5,621 bases of DNA from an uncultured Oscillospiraceae bacterium (GCA_934668285.1 CAKUNB010000114.1:1-5621); one strand, 5' to 3'. Shown: positions 1 through 5,609, counted from the stretch's first letter. Program-made: numbers and translations. The notes: a model not told the origin generated them from the sequence alone.

Positions 1-23
1 TTCCATAACCCCGCCGCAGCGGG

Positions 24-67
24 CAAAATTGCAAAATAATATTACCTATTCCTATTTTGCAATTTTG
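24..67. repeat. AT-rich 15-bp perfect inverted repeat
   Basis: The arms at 24-38 (CAAAATTGCAAAATA) and 53-67 (TATTTTGCAATTTTG) are perfect reverse complements separated by a 14-base AT-rich loop. The stem would form on either strand. Neither side is followed by a separate long U-run, so it is not a textbook terminator, although the T-rich right arm could contribute to termination of a gene lying left of the window. It could also be a protein-binding palindrome or part of a small repeat element. Only the symmetry is seen; the role is unknown. Confidence 0.7.
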
Positions 68-71
68 AAGG

Positions 72-113
72 CAGCTTGTCGGAAAAGTCCGCAAGGACTT
101 TTTTGACAAGCTG
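72..113 (+). repeat. Long stem-loop with GCAA tetraloop
   Basis: The outer arms are CAGCTTGTC (72-80) and GACAAGCTG (105-113), and the inner arms are AAAAGTCC (83-90) and GGACTTTT (95-102), closed by the GNRA-type loop GCAA (91-94). The two bases between the arms, GG (81-82) and TT (103-104), pair as G-U wobbles only in a plus-strand RNA, giving a continuous 19-bp stem. In the minus-strand RNA they become C-A mismatches. This suggests the structure functions, if at all, in a plus-strand transcript entering from the left. It may be the 3' end of an upstream transcript or a dispersed palindromic repeat. Confidence 0.65.
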
Positions 114-142
114 AAGGAGGCTGTTTTGCAGCCTCCTTTTCT
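114..142 (+). terminator. Probable intrinsic terminator of an upstream plus-strand gene
   Basis: The arms AAGGAGGCTG (114-123) and CAGCCTCCTT (129-138) form a perfect 10-bp stem around the loop TTTTG, followed by a T-rich tail (137-142). The orientation of the tail fits a plus-strand transcript coming from left of the window, convergent with the ferredoxin gene that stops at 150. On the minus strand the hairpin is followed by CAGCTTGTC, a poor U-tract, so it would terminate the ferredoxin only weakly. It abuts the longer stem-loop at 72-113 with no spacer, making a tandem hairpin. Confidence 0.55.
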
Positions 143-149
143 TGGATAA

Positions 150-320
150 TTACTCCTGCTCGATAGCTTCCACGGGGCAGGCAGCGGCGCAGGAGCCGCA
201 TTCCACGCACTGGTCAGCATCGATGACGTACTTGTCCTCGCCCTCGGTGATGATGCCGAGCGGGCAGGTGTCGGCGCAGGTGCCGCACTTCGCGCAAGCG
301 TCAGTAATGAAATATGCCAT
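150..320 (-). CDS. 2[4Fe-4S] ferredoxin, clostridial type
   Basis: This is a 56-residue soluble electron carrier of the bacterial-type ferredoxin family, which shuttles low-potential electrons between cytoplasmic oxidoreductases such as pyruvate:ferredoxin oxidoreductase and hydrogenase. Two complete cluster motifs are visible: C9-x2-C12-x2-C15-x3-C19-P and C38-x2-C41-x2-C44-x3-C48-P, in the usual pseudo-twofold arrangement. The length matches clostridial ferredoxins (about 55 residues). The ATG at 320 is preceded on the minus strand by AGGAGG (328-333) with 7 bases of spacing, which fixes this start over the longer in-frame reading that would extend into the neighbouring gene. It has its own promoter and is divergent from the clpC-like gene. 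The family assignment is very secure, but the specific redox partner cannot be read from the sequence. Confidence 0.97.
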   Translation of the reverse strand: MAYFITDACAKCGTCADTCPLGIITEGEDKYVIDADQCVECGSCAAACPVEAIEQE

Positions 321-354
321 TGTTTTGCCTCCTGTATGTATAATATGCAGCTTC

Positions 355-382
355 ATTCTATCACAATTTTCTGAAAAAGCAA
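355..382 (-). promoter_or_regulatory. Sigma-A-like promoter of the ferredoxin gene
   Basis: On the minus strand, TTGCTT (377-382) and TAGAAT (355-360) are separated by 16 bases, and the -10 is preceded by TGA, giving an extended -10 (TGATAGAAT). Transcription would start near 348 and leave a leader of roughly 25-30 bases that contains the AGGAGG ribosome binding site. The fit is good but inferred only from consensus. Confidence 0.65.
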
Positions 383-452
383 TGGTAAAACACGGAATAC
401 GAAAAAATTTTTGCGGGTATAGAACCGGAAACGGACGGCAAGAATTTTGCGG

Positions 453-458
453 GGAGGG
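453..458 (+). promoter_or_regulatory. Ribosome binding site deciding the clpC-like start
   Basis: GGAGGG (453-458) lies directly against the ATG at 459, with no spacer, but stands 6 bases ahead of the in-frame GTG at 465. A Shine-Dalgarno sequence needs roughly 5-9 bases of spacing, so the GTG is the better-served start. The TTG at 447 and the ATG at 459 have no properly spaced alternative. Confidence 0.5.
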
Positions 459-464
459 ATGGCT

Positions 465-2726
465 GTGGCAAGGCAGGACGAGCAGACGCGGCGGCTGCTG
501 CGGCGGAGCTGGGCGACCGCAAGCGTTCTGGGACATAGCTGCGTCGGGACGGAGCACCTGCTCATTGCGCTGGCCATGCAGCCGGAGGGCCTTGCGGGAC
601 GGCTGCTGCTGTGGCAGGGTGTAACGGCGCAGGAGCTGACAGGGCAGCTTCTTTTGGCGCGCGGGCGCGGCTGCCGGTTTTCGGCGCTGCCGCAGGGGCT
701 GACCGTGCGGGCGCGGCGGGCGCTGTGCGCCGCAGGGCAGCCGCTGACGCCCGAGGCGCTGCTGGCGGCGCTGCTGCGCGACGGGGCCAACGGTGCCTGC
801 CGCCTGCTGCGTCGCTGCAAAATTGACGAGAACGTGCTGTTCACGCAGCTATACGAGGGGCAGAACGTCCGAAGGGAGCAGACAATGCAGAATGTAAGGC
901 TATTGGAGCAGTTCGGCACGGATTTGGTCGAGCAGGCCGACCGCACCGGCACCATCATCGGCCGGCGTCGCGAAATCGAGACGGTGTTGCAAATTCTTTC
1001 ACGCAAGCACAAGAACAATCCCGCGCTCATCGGCGAGCCGGGCGTCGGCAAGACCGCCATCGTCGAGGGCGTGGCGCAGTATATCGCGGCGGGGCGCGTG
1101 CCCGAGGCGCTGCGGGGCAAGCGGCTGTTCGCGCTGGACCTGGCCAGCGTGATCGCCGGAACGAAGTACCGCGGCGAATTTGAGGAGCGCGTGCGCGACA
1201 TTATCAACGAGGTCCAGCGGGCGCAGAACATTATTTTGTTTATCGACGAAATGCACACGCTCGTCGGCGCGGGCGCGGCCGAGGGCGCGATTGACGCGGC
1301 GAACCTACTCAAGCCCGCGCTGGGGCGCGGACGCATCCAGCTCATCGGCGCGACGACGCTGGAGGAGTACCGGAAATTCATCGAGAAGGACGCGGCGCTC
1401 GAGCGGCGCTTCCGGCCCGTGCAGATACGCGAGCCGACGCAGGAGGAAACGCGGGAGATTCTGGAGGGTCTGCGGCCGGGATTGGAGGCGCATCACCGCC
1501 TGCCCATCTCCGACGCGGCCATCGAGGCGGCGGTGCGGCTGTCGTGCCGGTATCTGACAGACAAGTTCCTGCCGGACAAGGCGGTCGACCTGCTCGACGA
1601 GGGCGCGGCCTGCGCAAAAATGGCGCAGATCGTGCCGTCCTCCGGCGCGGCGCAGTCGATGGAGGAGGAGCTGCGCGGGGCCGTGCGCGACGGCGCATAT
1701 GAGCGCGCCGCCAAGCTCCGTGACCGGCTGCACAGCTTGGAGCGCCCGAAAAAAACCGCCGTCACGGCGGAGGACGTCGCGGCGGCGGTGTCGAACCGGA
1801 CGGGCATTCCGATCGGCACGGTGTCGATGACGGAGCGGCAGCGCCTGTGTTCGCTGGAGGCGACGCTCTCAAGGCGCGTGATCGGGCAGGATGCGGCCAT
1901 CCGTGCCGTTTCCGAGGCGGTGCGGCGCGGCAGAAGCGGCCTTGCCGAGGAAAAACGGCCCGTGGCGGCCATGCTCTTCACCGGCCCGACCGGCGTGGGC
2001 AAAACCGAGCTTTGCAAGGCACTGAGCGAGGCGGTCTTCGGCAGCGAGCAGGCCATGATCCGGCTGGATATGTCGGAATACATGGAAAAGCACACCGTTT
2101 CGCGGCTGCTCGGCGCGCCGCCGGGCTACGTCGGCCATGACGAGGGCGGCGAGCTTTCCGAGCGCGTGCGCCGCAGGCCGTATTCCCTCGTCCTGCTCGA
2201 CGAGCTGGAAAAGGCGCATCGGGACATCTGCGGCATCCTGCTGCAAATCATGGAGGACGGCGTTCTGACCGATGCCAACGGGCGGCACGTCGACTTCCGC
2301 AACACGCTGCTGGTCATGACGTCCAATCTCGGCAGCGAGGAAACGGCCTCCGTGGGCTTCGGCGACCGCTCGACGGCGCAGCAGCGCGCGCTGCGCGCCT
2401 TCTTCCCGCCGGAATTTCTGGGGCGCGTCGACTGCATTGTGGCCTTCGACCGGCTGGGACGGGACGAGCTGACGCAGATCGCGGAACACCAGCTGCACAC
2501 CCTCGCCCGGCGGGCCGAGCGGCTGCATCTGGCGCTGCAATTCCAGACCGGCACGGCGCAGTGGCTGGCCGGACGCGCCGAGCGCAAGGCGGGCGGCGCG
2601 CGGGAGCTGCGGCATCTGCTGCAAACCGAGCTGGAGGCGCCGCTTGCGGCGCTGCTGCTCGGGGAAAATCCGCCGGAGCGCCTGTGCGTTTCGCCGGAGC
2701 AGGAACATTTGGCGCTGCAAAGCTGA
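465..2726 (+). CDS. clpC: ClpC-type AAA+ ATPase, Clp protease ATP-binding subunit
   Basis: This HSP100 unfoldase of 753 residues forms hexamers, threads substrates through a central pore and hands them to ClpP in the cytoplasm. From the GTG start, the domains in order are two Clp_N repeats (about 3-55 and 75-125, with the GTEHLL motif near 28-33); AAA D1 with Walker A GEPGVGKT (190-197), pore motif KYRG (234-237), Walker B FIDE (259-262) and arginine-finger motif LERRF (312-316); a short ClpC-style middle domain (about 399-425, with AYERAAKLRD); AAA D2 with Walker A GPTGVGKT (507-514), pore motif GYVG (554-557), Walker B LLDE (577-580) and sensor-1 TSN (619-621); and a D2-small domain with sensor-2 GAR (711-713). 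VGF (630-632) matches the ClpP-docking loop of ClpC. It is shorter than typical ClpC (about 810-850). PEFLGR replaces the usual PEFLNR. No ctsR, mcsA or mcsB precedes it, and no CtsR box or CIRCE element is seen upstream. Alternative starts are the ATG at 459 and the TTG at 447. Confidence 0.93.
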   Translation: MARQDEQTRRLLRRSWATASVLGHSCVGTEHLLIALAMQPEGLAGRLLLWQGVTAQELTGQLLLARGRGCRFSALPQGLTVRARRALCAAGQPLTPEALLAALLRDGANGACRLLRRCKIDENVLFTQLYEGQNVRREQTMQNVRLLEQFGTDLVEQADRTGTIIGRRREIETVLQILSRKHKNNPALIGEPGVGKTAIVEGVAQYIAAGRVPEALRGKRLFALDLASVIAGTKYRGEFEERVRDIINEVQRAQNIILFIDEMHTLVGAGAAEGAIDAANLLKPALGRGRIQLIGATTLEEYRKFIEKDAALERRFRPVQIREPTQEETREILEGLRPGLEAHHRLPISDAAIEAAVRLSCRYLTDKFLPDKAVDLLDEGAACAKMAQIVPSSGAAQSMEEELRGAVRDGAYERAAKLRDRLHSLERPKKTAVTAEDVAAAVSNRTGIPIGTVSMTERQRLCSLEATLSRRVIGQDAAIRAVSEAVRRGRSGLAEEKRPVAAMLFTGPTGVGKTELCKALSEAVFGSEQAMIRLDMSEYMEKHTVSRLLGAPPGYVGHDEGGELSERVRRRPYSLVLLDELEKAHRDICGILLQIMEDGVLTDANGRHVDFRNTLLVMTSNLGSEETASVGFGDRSTAQQRALRAFFPPEFLGRVDCIVAFDRLGRDELTQIAEHQLHTLARRAERLHLALQFQTGTAQWLAGRAERKAGGARELRHLLQTELEAPLAALLLGENPPERLCVSPEQEHLALQS

Positions 2727-2744
2727 CAAATTGCGCCGGACGGC

Positions 2745-2773
2745 TTGATTTTTTCGACACAACGGGATATAAT
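2745..2773 (+). promoter_or_regulatory. Sigma-A promoter of the DUF1858 gene
   Basis: TTGATT (2745-2750) and a perfect TATAAT (2768-2773) are separated by the optimal 17 bases. It lies 18 bases after the clpC-like stop and gives a short leader of about 25 bases before the ATG at 2805. There is no hairpin terminator between the clpC-like gene and this promoter, so some read-through from upstream is possible. Confidence 0.85.
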
Positions 2774-2804
2774 AACCCCAGAATAGATACAGGAGGTCTG
2801 AAAC

Positions 2805-3020
2805 ATGGCTGCAAAAATTGAAAAAACCACCATCATCGGCGACGTGCTGGACATCGCGCCGCAGACTGCGCCGCTCTTTATGGCAATCGGCATGCACTGC
2901 CTCGGCTGCCCGTCCTCCCGCGGCGAGACCGTCGAGGAGGCCTGCATGGTGCACGGCGTGGACGCTGACGCATTCCTTGCGCAGGTCAACCGCTTCATCG
3001 AGGCCAGCGAGAATTCCTGA
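2805..3020 (+). CDS. DUF1858 / hybrid-cluster-protein-associated redox disulfide domain protein
   Basis: This is a 71-residue protein consisting of little more than one DUF1858 domain. The signature is the segment GMHCLGCPSSRGETVEEAC (29-47), containing the CxxC pair C32 and C35, followed by a helix ending in a short polar tail. The domain occurs alone or attached to hybrid cluster proteins and ScdA/RIC-type iron-sulfur repair proteins, where the two cysteines are proposed to act as a redox disulfide or metal ligand. No enzyme activity is established for the stand-alone form. The ATG is preceded by AGGAGGT (2791-2797) with 7 bases of spacing and by its own consensus promoter, and a strong terminator follows, so it is probably a monocistronic, well-expressed gene. 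No hcp gene lies in this window. No signal peptide or membrane segment is visible, so it is predicted to be cytoplasmic. Confidence 0.9.
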   Translation: MAAKIEKTTIIGDVLDIAPQTAPLFMAIGMHCLGCPSSRGETVEEACMVHGVDADAFLAQVNRFIEASENS

Positions 3021-3065
3021 GAAAGCTCCGGTTTTTCGCATTCCATGTGCTTTGCACAAATCACA

Positions 3066-3102
3066 GGCGGGCGAAGCAGAGCGCTTTGCCCGCCCGCTTT
3101 TT
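3066..3102 (+). terminator. Intrinsic terminator after the DUF1858 gene
   Basis: The arms GGCGGGCGAAGC (3066-3077) and GCTTTGCCCGCC (3083-3094) form a 12-bp GC-rich stem with one G-U wobble and a five-base loop (AGAGC). A run of five T follows at 3098-3102. It stands only 26 bases ahead of the trmK start, with its T-run just before the trmK ribosome binding site. Confidence 0.85.
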
Positions 3103-3127
3103 ATCTGCCGTACCAAGGGAGGGAGCC

Positions 3128-3829
3128 ATGAAGCTGCCGATTTCAAAACGTCTGCTGTGCGTCGCCGCGCAGGTGCCGGCGGGCGCGCGCGTGGCCGATA
3201 TCGGCTGCGACCACGGCTATCTGAGCCTTTACCTGCTGCAAAGCGGGCGCGCCGCCTTCGTCCACGCCTGCGACCTGCGGGAAAAGCCGCTGGAAAAGGC
3301 GCGGGAGAACGCCGCCCGCTTCGGCATCTCGGATGGGCTGCGCCTGTCCTGCGCCGACGGGCTGGGCACCGTTGACCCCGCAAGCGTAGACACGATCGTC
3401 TGCGCGGGCATGGGCGGCGACCTGATTGCGCAGGTCTTAAACGCCGCGCCGTGGCTGCGCGACCGGCGCTATCTGCTGATCCTGCAGCCGCAATCCGGCG
3501 GCAGCGACCTGCGGCGGCACCTCTCTGAGCGCGGCTTCGGCACCGAGCGCGAGGCGCTGGTCGAGGACGGCGGCTTTCTGTACAACGTCATCTGTGCCCG
3601 CTTTGGAAACGCCGCGCCGCTCTCCCCCGGCGAGCAGTACGTCCCGCCGTGCCTGCTGCACAGCGACAGCCCGCTCCTGCCGCAGTATCTCGAACGCATC
3701 GAGCGGGCGCTGCGGCTGACGGTCGAGGGTCTGTCCCGCGCCGCCGATCCTGCAAGCCGCGACCGGCTCGAATACTACCGGACTGCCCTGAACGAGGTGC
3801 GCGCTTTCCGCGCCGGTATTTCTACATAA
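3128..3829 (+). CDS. trmK: tRNA (adenine(22)-N1)-methyltransferase TrmK
   Basis: This 233-residue SAM-dependent class I methyltransferase methylates N1 of adenine 22 in the tRNA D-loop region (B. subtilis YqfN/TrmK family, COG2384). The SAM-binding motif I is VADIGCDHGYL (22-32), followed by the acidic strand end ACDL (47-50). The family motif GMGG (94-97) and LILQPQ (117-122) are present, as is the segment EALVEDGGFLYNVI (142-155). The C-terminal helical region (about 165-233), thought to help bind tRNA, is complete, and the length fits the family. The start is the ATG at 3128 preceded by GGAGGG (3118-3123) at short spacing; an upstream in-frame ATG at 3047 would place the terminator inside the gene and is rejected. 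It is followed after 11 bases by the NIF3-family gene, the same order as yqfN-yqfO in B. subtilis, supporting both calls. No promoter is evident between the preceding terminator and this gene. Confidence 0.94.
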   Translation: MKLPISKRLLCVAAQVPAGARVADIGCDHGYLSLYLLQSGRAAFVHACDLREKPLEKARENAARFGISDGLRLSCADGLGTVDPASVDTIVCAGMGGDLIAQVLNAAPWLRDRRYLLILQPQSGGSDLRRHLSERGFGTEREALVEDGGFLYNVICARFGNAAPLSPGEQYVPPCLLHSDSPLLPQYLERIERALRLTVEGLSRAADPASRDRLEYYRTALNEVRAFRAGIST

Positions 3830-3840
3830 GGAGGCTCACC

Positions 3841-4632
3841 ATGCCGACGGTTCAAACTGTTCATGATTTTTTGCAGACCCTCGCGCCGGAATCCATGGCC
3901 TATGACTGGGATCACATCGGACTGCTGTGCGGCCGCGCCGACCGCGAGGTCAGGCGGCTGCTGGTCGCGCTCGACCCGTTTCTCTCCGTCTGCGAGGAGG
4001 CAGCAGCGCTCGGCTGCCAGCTCCTCGTCACGCATCACCCCGCGATCTGGAAGCTGGAAGTGGTCAACGACGCGACGCCCGCAGGGCGCGCGCTGCTGTA
4101 CCTGATCGAAAACGGCATCTCCGCCCTCAACGCACACACGAATCTCGACCGCGCGCCCGGCGGCGTGAACGACTGCCTCGCCGCGAAAATCGGTTTACAT
4201 AATACTGAAGTCATTGACCCCGACGGTCTTGACACGCAGGGCCGCCCCTACGGCCTCCTGCGCGGCGGCACGCTTGCTCAGGCAGCGGAGCCGGAGGCCT
4301 TCGTACGCCACGTCAAGGCCGCACTGGACTGCGAGGGCGTGCGCTATGTCTCCGGCGGGCGGCCCGTCCGGCGCGTGGCGGTCGGCGGCGGCAGCTGCGG
4401 CGACACCCTGTTCCGCGTGGCCGAGCTGGGCTATGATGCCCTCGTCACCGCCGACTGCAAGTACAATCAGTTCGCCGACGCGCAGGCGCTGGGGCTGACG
4501 CTCGTGGACGCGGGGCATTTTGAAACGGAAAATCCGGTCTGCGCGTATCTGGCCGACGCGCTGCGTGCGCAGTTCCCCGAAATTGAGGTCATTCTGTCGA
4601 AAAATCACCGTGACTGCACGAAATTCGCATAA
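3841..4632 (+). CDS. NIF3-like dinuclear metal-binding protein (Nif3/YqfO/YbgI family)
   Basis: This 263-residue member of the NIF3 (DUF34) family belongs to a group of cytoplasmic proteins forming toroidal hexamers with a two-metal site. The family is sometimes annotated as GTP cyclohydrolase I type 2, but its role is not settled. Likely metal ligands are visible: H65-H66 in LVTHHP (62-67), H99 and D103 in NAHTNLD (97-103), and H226 and E230 in GHFETE (225-230). GVND (107-110) and VGGGSCGD (181-188) are also typical family segments. It is the short form: B. subtilis YqfO (about 370 residues) carries a central PII/CutA-like insertion absent here. The AAGGAGG ribosome binding site (3828-3834) overlaps the trmK stop codon and sits 6 bases from the ATG, so translation and transcription are coupled to trmK. 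The C-terminus SKNHRDCTKFA is complete. The family call is firm; the biochemical function is unknown. Confidence 0.93.
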   Translation: MPTVQTVHDFLQTLAPESMAYDWDHIGLLCGRADREVRRLLVALDPFLSVCEEAAALGCQLLVTHHPAIWKLEVVNDATPAGRALLYLIENGISALNAHTNLDRAPGGVNDCLAAKIGLHNTEVIDPDGLDTQGRPYGLLRGGTLAQAAEPEAFVRHVKAALDCEGVRYVSGGRPVRRVAVGGGSCGDTLFRVAELGYDALVTADCKYNQFADAQALGLTLVDAGHFETENPVCAYLADALRAQFPEIEVILSKNHRDCTKFA

Positions 4633-4637
4633 ACCGG

Positions 4638-4666
4638 TTGTTTTTTCAGCGGGGCTATGCTAAAAT
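4638..4666 (+). promoter_or_regulatory. Extended -10 sigma-A promoter of the yebC-family gene
   Basis: TTGTTT (4638-4643) and TAAAAT (4661-4666) are spaced by 17 bases, with TGC directly before the -10 (TGCTAAAAT), an extended -10. It begins 6 bases after the NIF3-family stop, with no terminator between, so the yebC-family gene could be read both from here and by read-through. The leader would be about 30 bases. Confidence 0.8.
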
Positions 4667-4702
4667 ATAGGTCGAGAATTTAACAGGAAGGGAAGAACTA
4701 CC

Positions 4703-5440
4703 ATGTCGGGTCATTCCAAGTGGCATAATATTCAGAAAACCAAGGGTGCGCAGGACGCAAAGCGCGCCGCCGCGTTCACCAAAATCGCAAAGGAAATGTA
4801 CGTTGCGGTCAAGGAGGGCGGCGGCTCGACCGACCCCAACTATAACTCCCGTCTCGCAACCGTCATCACCAAGGCCAAGGCGGCCAATATGCCCAACGAC
4901 AACATCAAGCGCGTGCTGGAAAAGGCCGCGAACGCCGGCTCCGGCGACGCATACGAGGCCATCACCTACGAGGGCTACGGCCCCGGCGGCGTGGCCGTGA
5001 TCGTTGAAACCATGACCGAAAACCGCAACCGCACCGCAGGCAACATGCGCCACCATTTTGATAAGTATGGCGGCAAGATGGGCACGACCGGCTGCGTGAG
5101 CTGGAACTTCTCGAAGAAGGGTGTCCTTGTCATCGACAACGAGGACGGCGACTATGAAGAGGACGCCGTCATGATGGACGCGATGGACTGCGGCGCGGAC
5201 GATTTCGAGGCCGAGGAGGACTGCTTCACCATCTACACCGACCCCGACGACTTCAACGCCGTCGCCGATGCGCTGGGCAAGAAAGGCTACTCCTTCGTCT
5301 CCGCCCAGATCGAAATGGTTCCCGGCGAGTATAAGAAGCTCGAAAATCCGGACGATATCGCCATGATGGAAAAGATGCTCGACATCTTCGACGATGATGA
5401 CGACGTCCAGAACACCTGGCACAACTGGGACCGCGACTGA
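4703..5440 (+). CDS. yebC: YebC/TACO1/PmpR-family translation or regulatory protein
   Basis: This 245-residue cytoplasmic protein is of the YebC family (DUF28), long annotated as a transcriptional regulator. More recent work on the bacterial and mitochondrial TACO1 relatives points to a ribosome-associated role in relieving stalling at polyproline-like stretches. Visible family signatures, in order, are MSGHSKWHNIQ (1-11), the KRAAAFTKIAKE helix (20-31), NMPNDNIKRV (62-71), YEGYGPGGVA (89-98), NRNRTAGNMRHHFDKYGG (107-124) and GCVSWNF (130-136). The acidic central domain (about 146-182) and the DDDDVQN C-terminal segment (231-237) are intact, and the length is normal. The ATG at 4703 follows a purine-rich AGGAAGGGA stretch (4685-4693), a less canonical ribosome binding site than those of its neighbours. 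It is read from its own promoter and closed by a strong terminator. Which YebC subgroup it belongs to cannot be decided by eye. Confidence 0.95.
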   Translation: MSGHSKWHNIQKTKGAQDAKRAAAFTKIAKEMYVAVKEGGGSTDPNYNSRLATVITKAKAANMPNDNIKRVLEKAANAGSGDAYEAITYEGYGPGGVAVIVETMTENRNRTAGNMRHHFDKYGGKMGTTGCVSWNFSKKGVLVIDNEDGDYEEDAVMMDAMDCGADDFEAEEDCFTIYTDPDDFNAVADALGKKGYSFVSAQIEMVPGEYKKLENPDDIAMMEKMLDIFDDDDDVQNTWHNWDRD

Positions 5441-5450
5441 GCCGAAACAC

Positions 5451-5498
5451 AAAACCCGCGCAGCGGACGGGGATTTCCCATCCGCTGCGCGGGTTTTT
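5451..5498 (+). terminator. Intrinsic terminator of the yebC-family gene
   Basis: CCCGCGCAGCGGA (5455-5467) pairs perfectly with TCCGCTGCGCGGG (5481-5493), and the flanking A-run (5451-5454) faces a run of five T (5494-5498). It starts 11 bases after the stop codon. The opposing A-run means it could also act on transcripts from the minus strand entering from the right. Confidence 0.92.
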
Positions 5499-5550
5499 GC
5501 GCTGAAAAGTCCTCCGCAGGGTCAATTTTTCCCGTAATTTCGATTGATAC

Positions 5551-5609
5551 TAGAATCTGTTAAAAAGCTTGAAAAGCTTTTTATAGCGCCAAAGGCGCGT
5601 CAGATTCTG
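5551..5609. repeat. Nested inverted repeat forming a three-way junction
   Basis: The outer arms AGAATCTG (5552-5559) and CAGATTCT (5601-5608) enclose two further hairpins: TAAAAAGCTT (5561-5570) with AAGCTTTTTA (5574-5583) around GAA, and GCGCC (5586-5590) with GGCGC (5594-5598) around AAA. All arms are perfect, and a T-G wobble (5551 and 5609) extends the outer stem in plus-strand RNA. Together they make a compact cloverleaf-like fold of about 59 bases. It has no protein coding potential and lies beyond the yebC-family terminator. It could be a dispersed structured repeat, the 3' end of a convergent transcript from the right, or a small RNA element; the window ends 12 bases later. Confidence 0.6.

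Noticed and set aside
10..23. Small hairpin CCCGC-CGCA-GCGGG at the left edge
   Set aside because: The stem is 5 bp with no T-tract, and it may lie in the coding end of an upstream gene outside the window.
386..423. Possible clpC promoter elements: TGGTAAAAC (383-391) and TATAGA (418-423) on the plus strand
   Set aside because: Neither has an acceptable -35 at 16-18 bases. A promoter for the clpC-like gene must exist nearby or be unusual, but I cannot choose one with confidence.
321..464. CtsR operator or CIRCE element controlling the clpC-like gene
   Set aside because: No tandem GGTCAAA heptads and no TTAGCACTC/GAGTGCTAA pair are present in the divergent gap.
353..1381. 342-codon minus-strand frame opposite the clpC 5' half
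   Set aside because: It is Ser/Arg-rich, shows no domain, and overlaps both the ferredoxin promoter and the unmistakable ClpC coding frame.
3046..3058. Small hairpin TGTGC-TTT-GCACA after the DUF1858 gene
   Set aside because: It has only 5 bp and no T-run, and it is overshadowed by the strong terminator at 3066-3102; probably incidental.
3047..3127. 27-codon N-terminal extension of trmK
   Set aside because: It would run through the terminator hairpin, has no ribosome binding site and is not part of the TrmK family; the ATG at 3128 has one.
1869..3383. 504-codon open reading frame on the minus strand across the clpC 3' half, the DUF1858 gene and trmK
   Set aside because: It lies antisense to three recognisable genes, its product is Arg/Ala/Pro-rich with no recognisable domain, and long antisense frames are expected in GC-rich coding DNA.
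4655..5452. 265-codon minus-strand frame opposite the yebC-family gene
   Set aside because: It mirrors the yebC codons, producing Val/Gly/His-rich repeats from the acidic codons, has no ribosome binding site or known domain, and starts within the yebC terminator region.
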